This document shows positions 1 through 7,844 of a DNA stretch of 23,744 nucleotides, in pieces. Source of the stretch: an uncultured Lachnospiraceae bacterium (GTDB lineage: Bacteria > Bacillota > Clostridia > Lachnospirales > Lachnospiraceae). The stretch spans positions 1 to 23,744 of the forward strand of contig CAJUEI010000031.1 in NCBI GenBank assembly GCA_910585255.1, in the 5' to 3' direction. Numbering within the stretch: the stretch's first letter is position 1; every line of letters starts with the position of its first letter. Below the pieces are notes generated by a model, which was not told where the DNA came from, searched no databases, and saw only the letters and a program-made list of their open reading frames with translations. The translations under genes were made by a program, and so were the position numbers.

Positions 1-1
1 A

Positions 2-247
2 AAAAATATAGAGGAGGGAATCGAAACGATGTGTAATTTAAGTGATTTAATTGAAGAACAGGGACGACAACAGGGAATCCAATTAGGTGTAGAACAGGGA
101 CGACAACAGGGAATTGAAGCTATGATTTTGGATAATTTAGAAGAAGGATTTCCGGCAGATAAAATTATTAAGAAACTTCAAAAACGATTTACAATCAATG
201 AAAATCTAGCTTGGAAATACTTTGAACAATTTTCTAATAAAGAATAA
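2..247 (+). CDS. Rpn/YhgA-like PD-(D/E)XK nuclease family protein, C-terminal end (5' truncated by window)
   Basis: The reading frame is open from the first bases of the window through the ATG at 29 to the stop at 245-247, so this is the tail of a longer gene, not a 72-residue protein. The visible part has a glutamine/glycine-rich repeat (EQGRQQGI twice, 12 residues apart) and then a helical tail (EAMILDNLEEGF..DKIIKKLQKRF). In my knowledge this tail is typical of the C-terminus of Rpn-family putative transposases/recombination-promoting nucleases, which are multicopy in Lachnospiraceae. The nuclease domain would lie left of the window. The gene converges on the polysaccharide operon and is unlikely to belong to it. 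The family call rests on the tail only. Confidence 0.6.
   Translation, partial: KNIEEGIETMCNLSDLIEEQGRQQGIQLGVEQGRQQGIEAMILDNLEEGFPADKIIKKLQKRFTINENLAWKYFEQFSNKE
56..114 (+). repeat. Tandem 36-bp repeat in the Rpn-like gene tail
   Basis: A 23-bp string starting GAACAGGGACGACAACAGGG occurs at 56-78 and again, identically, at 92-114, giving a 36-bp period. It encodes a repeated 12-residue unit (EQGRQQGI plus four variable residues). Such EQGxxQG tails vary in copy number within the family, probably by replication slippage. Confidence 0.8.
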
Positions 248-483
248 TCTATATAATATATATGATAAAATAAAACTCTCTCTACTACTATCTTTCCTAT
301 TTAATAATTAATAAAGCTTGCACCCCACCTGACACAAGGAAGTCCCCCCAACCCACCGCTTTCACCTTCACGGCTTAGAATCGGGGACTTCCTTGATAGG
401 TTAAAATATACCTTACTAATTATAAATAGAAATCCCTTATATTCTTAAAATTATATTTCCTTATTTATCTAAGATAAGATTTA
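248..483. other. Convergent intergenic region, no gene
   Basis: This lies between the 3' end of the Rpn-like gene (plus) and the 3' end of kdsC (minus). It is AT-rich apart from a GC-rich hairpin at 327-401. I see no ORF and no clear promoter. The short AT-rich inverted pair TTATC/GATAA near 470-482 is too weak to call a terminator. Confidence 0.6.
327..401. repeat. Long imperfect inverted repeat, possible bidirectional terminator or transposon-end remnant
   Basis: AAGGAAGTCCCC at 336-347 is perfectly complementary to GGGGACTTCCTT at 383-394. Outer ACCT (327-330) and AGGT (398-401) extend the stem across a small internal loop. The loop of about 35 nt is C-rich and does not pair obviously. 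Neither strand has a T-run directly after the stem, so it is not a canonical intrinsic terminator, although its place between two converging genes fits one. Read on the minus strand it also resembles the structured right ends of IS200/IS605-type elements; that is only an impression. Confidence 0.5.
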
Positions 484-1002
484 TTAATTTCTAGTAAGCC
501 ATTCAATAAATTCTCTTACAGCCCCATTACCTCCATAATAGTAACAAACATAATCTGCCATTTGTTTTACTTTTTCAACTGCATCCCCTGGACATCCTAC
601 AACTCCTCCAGCTTTTTTTATAGAAATCATACACTGTAAGTCAAGAAGGTCATCTCCAATATAGGCAAAATTTTGATAAGAATAGTTTATTTTATCTTGT
701 ATAGATTTTATTTCTATTATTTCATTTAACTTTATTAATTTATTAGAAACCTTTTGATATAAGTCTGCAATTCCTAATTCCTTACATCTATTCTCTACTA
801 TTTTACTGCTCCGAGCAGTCATTATTATTGGAATAATATTATAATCAGGTAACATATTTTTTATTCCATATCCGTCTTTTATATCAAAAGCCTTCAATAA
901 TTCTCCCTCTACACCAAGATATAATTTTCCATCTGTCAAAGTTCCATCAACATCCATAACCAAAAATTTAATCTTATTCTGCATTATTATTTTCTCTTTC
1001 AT
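484..1002 (-). CDS. kdsC: 3-deoxy-D-manno-octulosonate 8-phosphate phosphatase (KdsC, HAD family)
   Basis: This removes the phosphate from Kdo-8-phosphate to give free Kdo, the third step of Kdo synthesis, in the cytosol. At 172 residues it has the length of a capless C-type HAD phosphatase. HAD motif I is DVDGTLTDG (Asp17, Asp19), motif II is the Thr of MTARSS (about 62), the lysine region is NKLIKL (about 87-92), and motif IV is GDDLLDL (Asp117, Asp118). Two starts are possible: ATG 1002 with no clear ribosome site, and ATG 984 (MQNKIKFLV) after a weak GAAAGAGA; the second would match family N-termini. It is the last gene of the operon, 72 bp after kdsA. The closely related N-acylneuraminate phosphatases are an alternative, but the kdsA and kdsD neighbours favour Kdo. 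Confidence 0.88.
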   Translation of the reverse strand: MKEKIIMQNKIKFLVMDVDGTLTDGKLYLGVEGELLKAFDIKDGYGIKNMLPDYNIIPIIMTARSSKIVENRCKELGIADLYQKVSNKLIKLNEIIEIKSIQDKINYSYQNFAYIGDDLLDLQCMISIKKAGGVVGCPGDAVEKVKQMADYVCYYYGGNGAVREFIEWLTRN

Positions 1003-1035
1003 TTTTTACAATAATAATTTATCTTGTCAAAGAAA

Positions 1036-1070
1036 ATTCGGAATCCGCTCCGCTACTTCCTCATAATCCA
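1036..1070. repeat. Copy 1 of a dispersed ~31-35 bp repeat (second copy at 23666)
   Basis: The segment ATTCGGAATCCGCT...CTCATAA in the kdsA-kdsC gap matches 23666-23700 at 27 of the first 31 positions, in the same orientation. A GTCAAA string precedes both copies by a few bases. On the minus strand this copy could encode a 14-residue peptide (MDYEEVAERIPNFL, 1027-1071), but the other copy has an in-frame stop, so the similarity is not from coding. The copies contain a small CGGA/TCCG palindromic core. Confidence 0.65.
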
Positions 1071-1074
1071 TCTT

Positions 1075-1860
1075 TTATTCACAAAAACATTCTACTGTTT
1101 CATATATGGATTTCATCTGTTTTAATAATTTTTCCATATCCTCTAATTTTAATGAATTTGCTCCATCTGATAACGCTCTATCTGGTTCAGGATGTACCTC
1201 AAAAAAGACTCCATCTGCTCCTGCTGCAATTGCCGCCTTCGCAAGACATGGGGCATATTCTCGTCTTCCTCCAGTAGAATTTCCATTTCCTCCCGGCTTC
1301 TGAACACTGTGTGTCGCATCAAATACTACTGGATATCCTATTTTTTTCATTTCTGGAATAGCAGTCATATCAACAACTAAATTATTATATCCAAAACTGC
1401 TTCCTCTCTCACAAAGCATAATCTTTTTATTTCCAGTACTTTCAATTTTATTAACCACATTTTTCATATCCCATGGAGCTAAGAACTGTGCTTTTTTTAC
1501 ATTTATAATTTTTCCAGTTTTTCCTGCGGCTATTAATAAATCTGTCTGTCTGCATAAAAACGCAGGAATTTGAATAACATCAACCACCTTTGCAACATAT
1601 TCTGCTTGCCAGGCTTCATGAATATCAGTACATATCTTTATATTATAAGTGTCTTTTACCTTTTTTAAAATATCGATTCCCTTCTCCATACCAGGTCCTC
1701 TAAATGAAGAAATCGATGTTCTATTCGCTTTATCAAACGATGCTTTGAAATAAAACTCTATCTGCAATCTATTTGTTATATCTGTAAGCCTTTCTGCAAT
1801 CTGCATCGTAATTTCCTCCGACTCAATTACACAAGGTCCGCTAATTAAAAAGAAACCCAT
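1075..1860 (-). CDS. kdsA: 3-deoxy-8-phosphooctulonate synthase (Kdo-8-P synthase, KdsA)
   Basis: This condenses arabinose 5-phosphate with phosphoenolpyruvate to give Kdo-8-phosphate, the committed step of Kdo synthesis. The protein (261 residues) shows the family blocks in order: ISGPCVIES (7-15), FKASFDKANRTS, SFRGPG, TDIHE, DVIQIPAFLCRQTDLL, INVKKAQFLAPWDM, FGYNNLVVDM, FDATHSVQKPGG, and FFEVHPEPDRALSDG near the C-terminus. KANR rather than KPRS-type sequence separates it from DAHP synthases. Cys10 in GPC, with the His of ATHS, the Glu of FFEVHP and the Asp of LSDG, matches the ligands of the metal-dependent class (Aquifex type); the metal-independent E. coli enzyme has Asn at the Cys position. 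The start overlaps the previous gene's stop (TAATG), with AAGGAGGG as ribosome site. Confidence 0.96.
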   Translation of the reverse strand: MGFFLISGPCVIESEEITMQIAERLTDITNRLQIEFYFKASFDKANRTSISSFRGPGMEKGIDILKKVKDTYNIKICTDIHEAWQAEYVAKVVDVIQIPAFLCRQTDLLIAAGKTGKIINVKKAQFLAPWDMKNVVNKIESTGNKKIMLCERGSSFGYNNLVVDMTAIPEMKKIGYPVVFDATHSVQKPGGNGNSTGGRREYAPCLAKAAIAAGADGVFFEVHPEPDRALSDGANSLKLEDMEKLLKQMKSIYETVECFCE

Positions 1861-3155
1861 TAAAATTCTCCCTCCTTTTCATAAATTTCCTCTGCATATT
1901 CATTATTTAGCACTCTTCCCAAAATATTCTTTTCTGTTTCTATTACTTTTATTGCTTTCTCAAGTACTTTTGTCTCTAAATGTCTTGGTATCCGCACCAC
2001 CCCACAAAGATCTGCAAAAATTAAATCTCCAGGATTTATTTTTATCCCTTGTATTTCAATCGGAACCTGATGTCCTGCTATTGTTGCACGACCTTTTACA
2101 TCCGAACAAGAATATCCGTGTGCAAATACAGGATAATCTAAACGAATAACTTCCTCACTATCTCTAGTTACACCGGAAAGAATAGCTCCTATTGCTCCTG
2201 CACGAATAGCCAAGTGTGCATTTAATTCTCCAAAATAAGCTTTATCTTGTACTTCATTTTCAACAACAATAATTTCTCCCTTTGTCATCCGAGTATAAGT
2301 TTTTAACCCTTCATATATTCCATGATAATCCTCACCGGAATTTAATGCCCTAATTTTCAATGTATTAGCCCTTCCAAATATCTTTTTATTGCGAATATTT
2401 GGCATCAATCCAGCAATTGTTGAAGAAACCTCCATATCACTTAAAATATCTGATAAAATGGCTGAATTTAAAAATTTCGATAATAAAAGAAATTTTGCAT
2501 TTTCCTTTTCTACCAGTCCCCGCATAATATTTTCTGCTAACTCAAACTCATCAGGATAATTGACATCTATCGTTTCAACTGCACTTGCGGTAAGCATATA
2601 TACATGATCTCCATAACGCATCTTTGTTCGTAATGCAGTTTCTCTCTTTACAATATAGAGTCCCATAGATTCTATTATTGTATCCGGCAATGTATTACTA
2701 TTCGGAATATGAAACTTATCATATAATGGCTGTCCGTCTTTCCATAAATATTCTTTTTCTTTTTTCATCAAAACTACAGAATCATATTCCTTATGCTCCA
2801 ATAAAATATCAATTCCTTTTTTAATCGTTTCAGGAGTAATAAAAGGACTTGTTCCAAGAATTTGAATATAAATATCTGCTTCCACCTGCGATACTTCATT
2901 ATAAAACATCTGATGCCCATCCGTTTTATTAGTTGCCAATTCAGCTTTACGTTTTAAAGGTATATAATTCAAATAAGATGCATAGTTTAAGATTTCGTCT
3001 GATTCAGAATCTAAATATACTTCATCAATAAAATCACAGGATACTAATTTCTCTAATGTATGCAAAAATAATGGTTTTCCATTTAACAATTTCATATTTT
3101 TAGATTCAATTCTTTCGCTTGTTCCTTTTGCCGGTAAAAAAGCTGCTATTTTCAT
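1860..3155 (-). CDS. Fusion: CMP-sugar (Kdo/acylneuraminate-type) cytidylyltransferase + RraA-like aldolase domain
   Basis: A 431-residue two-domain protein. Residues 1-215 are a CTP_transf_3 nucleotidyltransferase: LPAKGTSERIESKN (7-20) with LLNGKPL is the CTP-binding loop, and IDVNYPDEFELAE (about 196-208) carries the conserved metal-binding Asp. The loop is closer to NeuA (ARGGSK..KN) than to classical KdsB. Residues about 235-410 resemble the RraA/HMG-aldolase (Methyltransf_6) family, with FGELNAHLAIRAGAIGA and SGVTRD (Arg331, Asp332), the usual substrate- and metal-binding pair. The likely first role is activation of Kdo to CMP-Kdo; the aldolase-like domain has no obvious step. I chose ATG 3155 over an upstream start at 3218 because GGAGGA sits just ahead of it and family N-termini begin MKIAAFLPAKG. 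The stop overlaps kdsA by one base. Confidence 0.85.
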   Translation of the reverse strand: MKIAAFLPAKGTSERIESKNMKLLNGKPLFLHTLEKLVSCDFIDEVYLDSESDEILNYASYLNYIPLKRKAELATNKTDGHQMFYNEVSQVEADIYIQILGTSPFITPETIKKGIDILLEHKEYDSVVLMKKEKEYLWKDGQPLYDKFHIPNSNTLPDTIIESMGLYIVKRETALRTKMRYGDHVYMLTASAVETIDVNYPDEFELAENIMRGLVEKENAKFLLLSKFLNSAILSDILSDMEVSSTIAGLMPNIRNKKIFGRANTLKIRALNSGEDYHGIYEGLKTYTRMTKGEIIVVENEVQDKAYFGELNAHLAIRAGAIGAILSGVTRDSEEVIRLDYPVFAHGYSCSDVKGRATIAGHQVPIEIQGIKINPGDLIFADLCGVVRIPRHLETKVLEKAIKVIETEKNILGRVLNNEYAEEIYEKEGEF

Positions 3156-3186
3156 TTTTATCTTTCCTCCTATGTTTGTTATTCTT

Positions 3187-4158
3187 CTATCCCACTGCAC
3201 CTGATGCAACAATATCATGCATACTAATCATACCAACAAAAAGATTATTCTCATCTATAACAGGTACAACTGATATTTTCTTTTGCTGCATTAAATTAAA
3301 TATATCAACTGCTAACATCGTATGATTTACACATATAGGTTTACATGTCATTATATTAGAAGCCAAACTTTGTAATATATTTTTTTCCTTTTTTAAGCCT
3401 CGGCGTATATCTCCATCTGTTACCAAACCAATTAAATTTCCAACATCATTAATGACTGCCGTTGCCCCTAAATGATTATTTGTTATTGTCCACAGCACTT
3501 TTTCAACATTATCATTTTCTTTTACCGATACTTCCTCTTTACTTAGCTGAAGCAGCGTATCTGCTGTAGTTAATAAACGTTTTCCAAGTGAACCGTTTGG
3601 ATGAAATAGTGCAAAGTCAGAATCTTTAAAACCCTTTAATTTTGACAATGTTACGGCAATCGCATCCCCCAAGGCCATTGCTACCGTTGTACTTGTCGTT
3701 GGTGCCAAGTTGTTAATACAAGCTTCTTTCTCAATTGGTGTTACTATTGTAAGATCACAATACTTTTCTAATATAGAATCCTTGTGACAAAAAATTCCTA
3801 CTAAACTACATCCAATCCTTTTTAAAGAATTTACTAATTGAATTAACTCATCTGTATCTCCGCTTTTACTAAGCATAATTAAAATATCTGTTTTTTCTAT
3901 CATTCCTAAATCGCCATGTGCAGCTTCTGCAGGATGCAGAAAAAAAGATGGGGTTCCTAAACTTGCCATCGTTGCACTAATCTTTCTTGCAACATGACCT
4001 GACTTTCCCATACCAGTTAAAATAATTTTTCCTGTACACTGGCTGCACATATTTATTAACTCTTCTAGTTCTTGTCCTATACTATTTTTTAGTTGTAATA
4101 TTCCTTTTGCTTCTATTTCAAGTACATTTTTTATTATTTCTAAAGTATCTATTTGCAT
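3187..4158 (-). CDS. kdsD: Arabinose-5-phosphate isomerase (KdsD/GutQ family)
   Basis: This interconverts ribulose 5-phosphate and arabinose 5-phosphate, supplying KdsA. The 323 residues give the full architecture: an N-terminal SIS domain (about 35-170) with GMGKSGHVARK (49-59), FLHPAEAAHGDLG (73-85) and SKSGDTDEL, then FHPNGSLGKRLL (185-196), then two CBS domains (about 200-260 and 265-320). The ribosome site is GGAGG eight or nine bases before ATG 4158. It is 31 bp upstream of the cytidylyltransferase fusion. With kdsA and kdsC next door, a Kdo role is much more likely than the sugar-alcohol role of GutQ. Confidence 0.95.
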   Translation of the reverse strand: MQIDTLEIIKNVLEIEAKGILQLKNSIGQELEELINMCSQCTGKIILTGMGKSGHVARKISATMASLGTPSFFLHPAEAAHGDLGMIEKTDILIMLSKSGDTDELIQLVNSLKRIGCSLVGIFCHKDSILEKYCDLTIVTPIEKEACINNLAPTTSTTVAMALGDAIAVTLSKLKGFKDSDFALFHPNGSLGKRLLTTADTLLQLSKEEVSVKENDNVEKVLWTITNNHLGATAVINDVGNLIGLVTDGDIRRGLKKEKNILQSLASNIMTCKPICVNHTMLAVDIFNLMQQKKISVVPVIDENNLFVGMISMHDIVASGAVG

Positions 4159-4209
4159 ATTTTTTTATTTCCTCCGTAAGTATGGTATCAACCATTATTT
4201 ATAGAAAAT

Positions 4210-5295
4210 TTATCCCTTCTTATTTAACATTTTTCTACAAAATATAATTCCCTTTTCTTCGTTATCTGCAATCCTTATTACTTCGTTTGCCTGATTGATA
4301 AAAGCATCTGCTGACGATGAATATAAAGCAACTACTCTATTCAATTTTAATTTTCTGGATATACAAAGTATTTCTGCGGATATCATACCATCTATTAAAA
4401 TCCCATCTATTTTTTTAGTATAATCTGTACAATCTCTAGGATGTGGCTTTATTAATAGTTTGCATTTATCATCCAAATGATATTTTTTAATTATTTTTTG
4501 ATATACTTTAATTTGTTCTTCTTCACATGCAACATCTCCATCTATATAAAGAGGATTTGTTAATAGAAGATTATACTGTTGTTCATAATCAAATTCTTTT
4601 ATATAACTTTCCATATAAATTTTTAATATCATTTCCCTTTTTTCTTCTGGTAACTGATCAATATGTTCTTTTACATTCCATACCAATAATTTTCTTTTTT
4701 TTACAAATGGCATTTGTTCTCTTCCTTGATCAGAATTAATCTCCAAAGTCGTACAATACTTAGAAGCTATCCCTATTCCGGTTGTTATATTATATTGATC
4801 TAACATAACTTCTATATAATGAAACAAACCCGCTAAAAAAGAATAATTCTTTCTTACATGAACATCTTTTGCATGTTCCATCATAATATGAGGTATTTTA
4901 TTAACAGTTAAATAATTTTCAATAGCAAATCCACCATCTGTACAATAAATCTCATCATATTGATTAAAATTAATTTCTATTTTCAAATTCTTTAACTTTT
5001 TTTTATTCGATATATGATAAAAATATTTACATATTTTTAATTCATAAATTCTTTGTTTTATTACATTTTTTTGTCTTTTATAGAGTTGCATATCATACTT
5101 TAATTTCAAACTCTTTAAATCAAAAATATATACATTTCGAAATAATCTGCTTTTTTTAATATTTTCTACTATATTTAACATTTCTTCTATGCGATTAGTT
5201 ATAATAATATCCATAATATCTTCCTTATTTAATGCTGCTTTTATAAGTACTTTATATAAAACATATGGATATTCACAAACATATAATATTTTCAT
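4210..5295 (-). CDS. GT52-like (sialyltransferase/CMP-sugar-type) glycosyltransferase, candidate Kdo transferase
   Basis: A cytosolic protein of 361 residues with no membrane segments. The N-terminus MKILYVCEYPYVLYK and the motifs MEHAKDVH (mid-protein) and LLIKPHPRDCTDY (C-terminal third) followed by ALYSSSADAF resemble GT52 and polysialyltransferase-like GT-B enzymes, where the HP motif binds the CMP-sugar. It sits directly before kdsD, so CMP-Kdo made by the next four genes is the natural donor; that link is inference. ATG 5301 is only one base from AAGGAG (5303-5308), so ATG 5295, at seven bases, is the better start. The family call is by motif only, and a generic capsule transferase remains possible. 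Confidence 0.6.
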   Translation of the reverse strand: MKILYVCEYPYVLYKVLIKAALNKEDIMDIIITNRIEEMLNIVENIKKSRLFRNVYIFDLKSLKLKYDMQLYKRQKNVIKQRIYELKICKYFYHISNKKKLKNLKIEINFNQYDEIYCTDGGFAIENYLTVNKIPHIMMEHAKDVHVRKNYSFLAGLFHYIEVMLDQYNITTGIGIASKYCTTLEINSDQGREQMPFVKKRKLLVWNVKEHIDQLPEEKREMILKIYMESYIKEFDYEQQYNLLLTNPLYIDGDVACEEEQIKVYQKIIKKYHLDDKCKLLIKPHPRDCTDYTKKIDGILIDGMISAEILCISRKLKLNRVVALYSSSADAFINQANEVIRIADNEEKGIIFCRKMLNKKG

Positions 5296-5348
5296 CTTCA
5301 TACTCCTTAATTTATTTTATAATACTTTTTATTTTCTTAATTAAACTT

Positions 5349-6614
5349 TTATTTATTCTTCTCTAATCTTAAGTAAATAAACAAAGCTCCCGCTAAAATT
5401 ACCATCTCATATGTAGTCAATATAAGATATAAATAGGATGCTCCCATTAATCCAGCATAACTTACAATTTTATTAGAAATAAAATAAGATAATAATACTA
5501 TAAAAATAGATAATATAGTCATAAATGATTGTTTTCTAATAATAGTAATACATACTATTAAAAAGTTATATATCGCTACCATAACACCTCCTATCAACAA
5601 TACAGCAAACTCATATTTTAATGTAACAAGTGAAACCCCATATAATATTTCCAACATTCTCAGCCCAATTGTAATACCAAATGCAAAAATTATAATTGCT
5701 ATTATTACAATCTTTTTACTTTGCTCCAAAAATATTTTCTTAAATCCTTCTATTTTTCCTTCATTCCACAGCTTTGCCATATACACTAAATTAGGACGAT
5801 AGATAACCCCACTTAATAAATTAATAGTAAATACTGGCATTGAAATAATTGCATAATACCCTTGTTCATTTTCTGTTAAACAAGTATCAATTGCATATTT
5901 TGGAGAATTATTAATATAAATACTAAAAAAAGATGTAATAAATAATGGTAAACATGCTTTTACTAATTTAATTAATTTTTTATTTCCTTCATTACTTTTA
6001 TTTCTTATTAATAATGAATTAACTAAAATTCTTGTAAAAGCAATAATAATAAAAGATAATATAATTACAATATCTATTGCTAATAATAAATTCTTTTTTA
6101 ATACCAAAACAATAATAAATATAAAATAACTAATAATCAATCTTATCGTTCCTGAACGTCCGGCAATATCTAAACGTCCTGCCCTTTGGAGTTCTCCATG
6201 ATACAAATCCTCTACAGCTTCTAATAATTTCAAGAAGCAAATAGATAAAACAACTGTCATTTTATAACTTTCATAGTTTTTCCAAATACAATAACTAAAA
6301 CTAAAAATTATCATAAAACCACAAGATAATAACCTCATCTTCCTATAATCATCATAATAATAATTTTTCTTAGAATCAGTTACTTGAAAATTTCTTACAC
6401 CATATACTCCTATCGTAAACATTAAATAAGCTGCTGCAAATGCAATTGACAATATTCCAGCATCTTCTGTTCCATTAATTCTAGTTACAACTAATAACAT
6501 AATTGCAGACTGCAAAGAAGATAAAATACTAAATAGCATATTCCAAAAAACACATTTCTTTTCTATTTCTTTTCCATTTCCAAAAATAATATATTTTAAT
6601 TTTTTCTCTATCAT
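5349..6614 (-). CDS. Wzx-like polysaccharide flippase (MATE/MVF superfamily membrane protein)
   Basis: About 421 residues made mostly of hydrophobic segments, with short basic loops, consistent with 12 or so membrane helices. The pattern (an N-terminal WNMLFSILSSLQSAIMLLVVTR, then GVRNFQVTDS, QRAGRLDI and PKYAIDT) is typical of O-antigen/teichoic flippases that move lipid-linked sugars across the membrane. The frame is open to a TTG at 6629, but ATG 6614 (MIEKKLKY) is more likely. It lies 15 bp after the stop of the previous gene and has no good ribosome site, so translation may be coupled. In this context it could flip a polyprenyl-phosphate sugar or side-chain intermediate, as GacK is proposed to do; substrate unknown. 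Confidence 0.8.
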   Translation of the reverse strand: MIEKKLKYIIFGNGKEIEKKCVFWNMLFSILSSLQSAIMLLVVTRINGTEDAGILSIAFAAAYLMFTIGVYGVRNFQVTDSKKNYYYDDYRKMRLLSCGFMIIFSFSYCIWKNYESYKMTVVLSICFLKLLEAVEDLYHGELQRAGRLDIAGRSGTIRLIISYFIFIIVLVLKKNLLLAIDIVIILSFIIIAFTRILVNSLLIRNKSNEGNKKLIKLVKACLPLFITSFFSIYINNSPKYAIDTCLTENEQGYYAIISMPVFTINLLSGVIYRPNLVYMAKLWNEGKIEGFKKIFLEQSKKIVIIAIIIFAFGITIGLRMLEILYGVSLVTLKYEFAVLLIGGVMVAIYNFLIVCITIIRKQSFMTILSIFIVLLSYFISNKIVSYAGLMGASYLYLILTTYEMVILAGALFIYLRLEKNK

Positions 6615-6629
6615 AATATCTATCCACAA

Positions 6630-7472
6630 TTAATTAAGCTGATTAGAATGTTCTGATAATGTATAAACAAAATTTATACCCTTTGCAATCCACCTAGGCC
6701 AAAATTTACAAAACATATTGTAATCCTCTTCTATTCTTTTATTATTTGCTATAATTTTAGATGTGGTCGAATCCTTATGGATACGATGATACATCAATAA
6801 TTCTTTACAATATATAAATTCTCCTTTTAACTTTGACAATTTTTCCCATGCTTGCCAATCTAAATTACTTTCAAACTCATCTGTAAAAATCGTTTGTGGC
6901 AGGTTATCCTTTACATAAGTAACAGAAGGACAACAAATACTATTTCCAAAAGAAAGAATTCTTCTTCGAATAAACTTACTTCTCCAAAAAATTTGAATTG
7001 ATAATGGAAATAATAATAATCGTTTCAATTTCAACAACATATTATTGGACTCTTTTTTTAAATTTCTTACTTCTCCATAATCTGTAAAAACAATTAACGG
7101 TTTTTTTGAATGATTTAATTGAAATAATACTTTCTCTAAATAATTCTTTCTATAAACATCATCTTGATGTGCTAAAGTTACTAAAGGAGTGCTTACTTGT
7201 TGATAACCAAAATTCCAGTCACCTGCAATTCCCTTTTTTTCTATATTAGTCAATACCTCTATATTATATTTTTTTGCTATTTTCTGTATATAATTACATG
7301 GTGTAGAAGTAGAAATAATAATATTACTCTTTTTTGTTTGTAATAATAATGACTTTATACATTCTTCTAGATAAGGACTTTCTTTATAAGCACAAACTAA
7401 AAAAGTATGTTGTTCTGGCAAATATTTTCTATCCTTCTCATTAAATAATCTTCTTATTTTAAATCTTTTCAT
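6630..7472 (-). CDS. Family 2 glycosyltransferase (GT-A)
   Basis: A 280-residue protein. The GT2 fold begins at about residue 21 with HTFLVCAYKESPYLEECIKSLL; the donor-metal motif is AHQDDVY (about 101-107), and a second acidic stretch, FESNLDWQAWEKL, matches the acceptor-side ED/W motif of bacterial GT2 enzymes. No membrane helix is clear. It overlaps the preceding DUF2304 gene by 14 bp, so the two are probably translationally coupled. Sugar and acceptor cannot be read from sequence. Confidence 0.85.
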   Translation of the reverse strand: MKRFKIRRLFNEKDRKYLPEQHTFLVCAYKESPYLEECIKSLLLQTKKSNIIISTSTPCNYIQKIAKKYNIEVLTNIEKKGIAGDWNFGYQQVSTPLVTLAHQDDVYRKNYLEKVLFQLNHSKKPLIVFTDYGEVRNLKKESNNMLLKLKRLLLFPLSIQIFWRSKFIRRRILSFGNSICCPSVTYVKDNLPQTIFTDEFESNLDWQAWEKLSKLKGEFIYCKELLMYHRIHKDSTTSKIIANNKRIEEDYNMFCKFWPRWIAKGINFVYTLSEHSNQLN

Positions 7473-7827
7473 TTTTATTCTCTAATTTTTCACTTTCTAA
7501 TTCATGGTTTTTAATTGCAATTTGCTGAACCAAATTTCTTATTTTATATTCTAGCTGTGAAATTTTAATTGACATAGAAAATATTTTAAATATCATAATA
7601 AATATCATAGCAAGAAAAACAAAATTTACTGGTGAACCAATTCCTAATAAATTTGCTAAAAAATAGGCAATATCAGGAATTATACTAATAATCACCAATA
7701 TAATTGAAAATAATATCCAAAAGATAGAATCTTCTATTTGCATTTGAGACTTTCGTATTTTATACAGTGCATAATAGCAAGTTAAAAAACATACTATTAT
7801 TAACACTATTCTCAAAATAGTTGTCAT
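7459..7827 (-). CDS. DUF2304 small membrane protein (GacJ-like)
   Basis: 122 residues with three hydrophobic segments (about 3-20, 36-58, 66-88) and a charged, probably coiled C-terminal tail (ISQLEYKIRNLVQQIAIKNHELESEKLENK). The layout, with an IEDSIFW turn before the second helix, matches DUF2304. Members of this family accompany DPM1-like GT2 enzymes; streptococcal GacJ, of similar size, binds and stimulates the polyprenyl-phosphate GlcNAc synthase GacI. The likely partner here is the GT2 at 9707-10405, which lacks its own membrane anchor, although an acyltransferase gene lies between them. It overlaps the next GT2 gene by 14 bp. Ribosome site AAAGGA. Confidence 0.8.
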   Translation of the reverse strand: MTTILRIVLIIVCFLTCYYALYKIRKSQMQIEDSIFWILFSIILVIISIIPDIAYFLANLLGIGSPVNFVFLAMIFIMIFKIFSMSIKISQLEYKIRNLVQQIAIKNHELESEKLENKNEKI

Positions 7828-7844
7828 ATTAATTTATCCTTTCT

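Noticed and set aside
29..247. A complete 72-residue protein starting at ATG 29, with GAGGAGGG upstream
   Set aside because: The frame is open to the window edge and the sequence matches only the tail of a larger family; the purine run is probably coding.
1027..1071. A 14-residue peptide (MDYEEVAERIPNFL) between kdsA and kdsC
   Set aside because: No ribosome site; the homologous repeat at the other end of the window has an in-frame stop, so similarity is not coding-driven.
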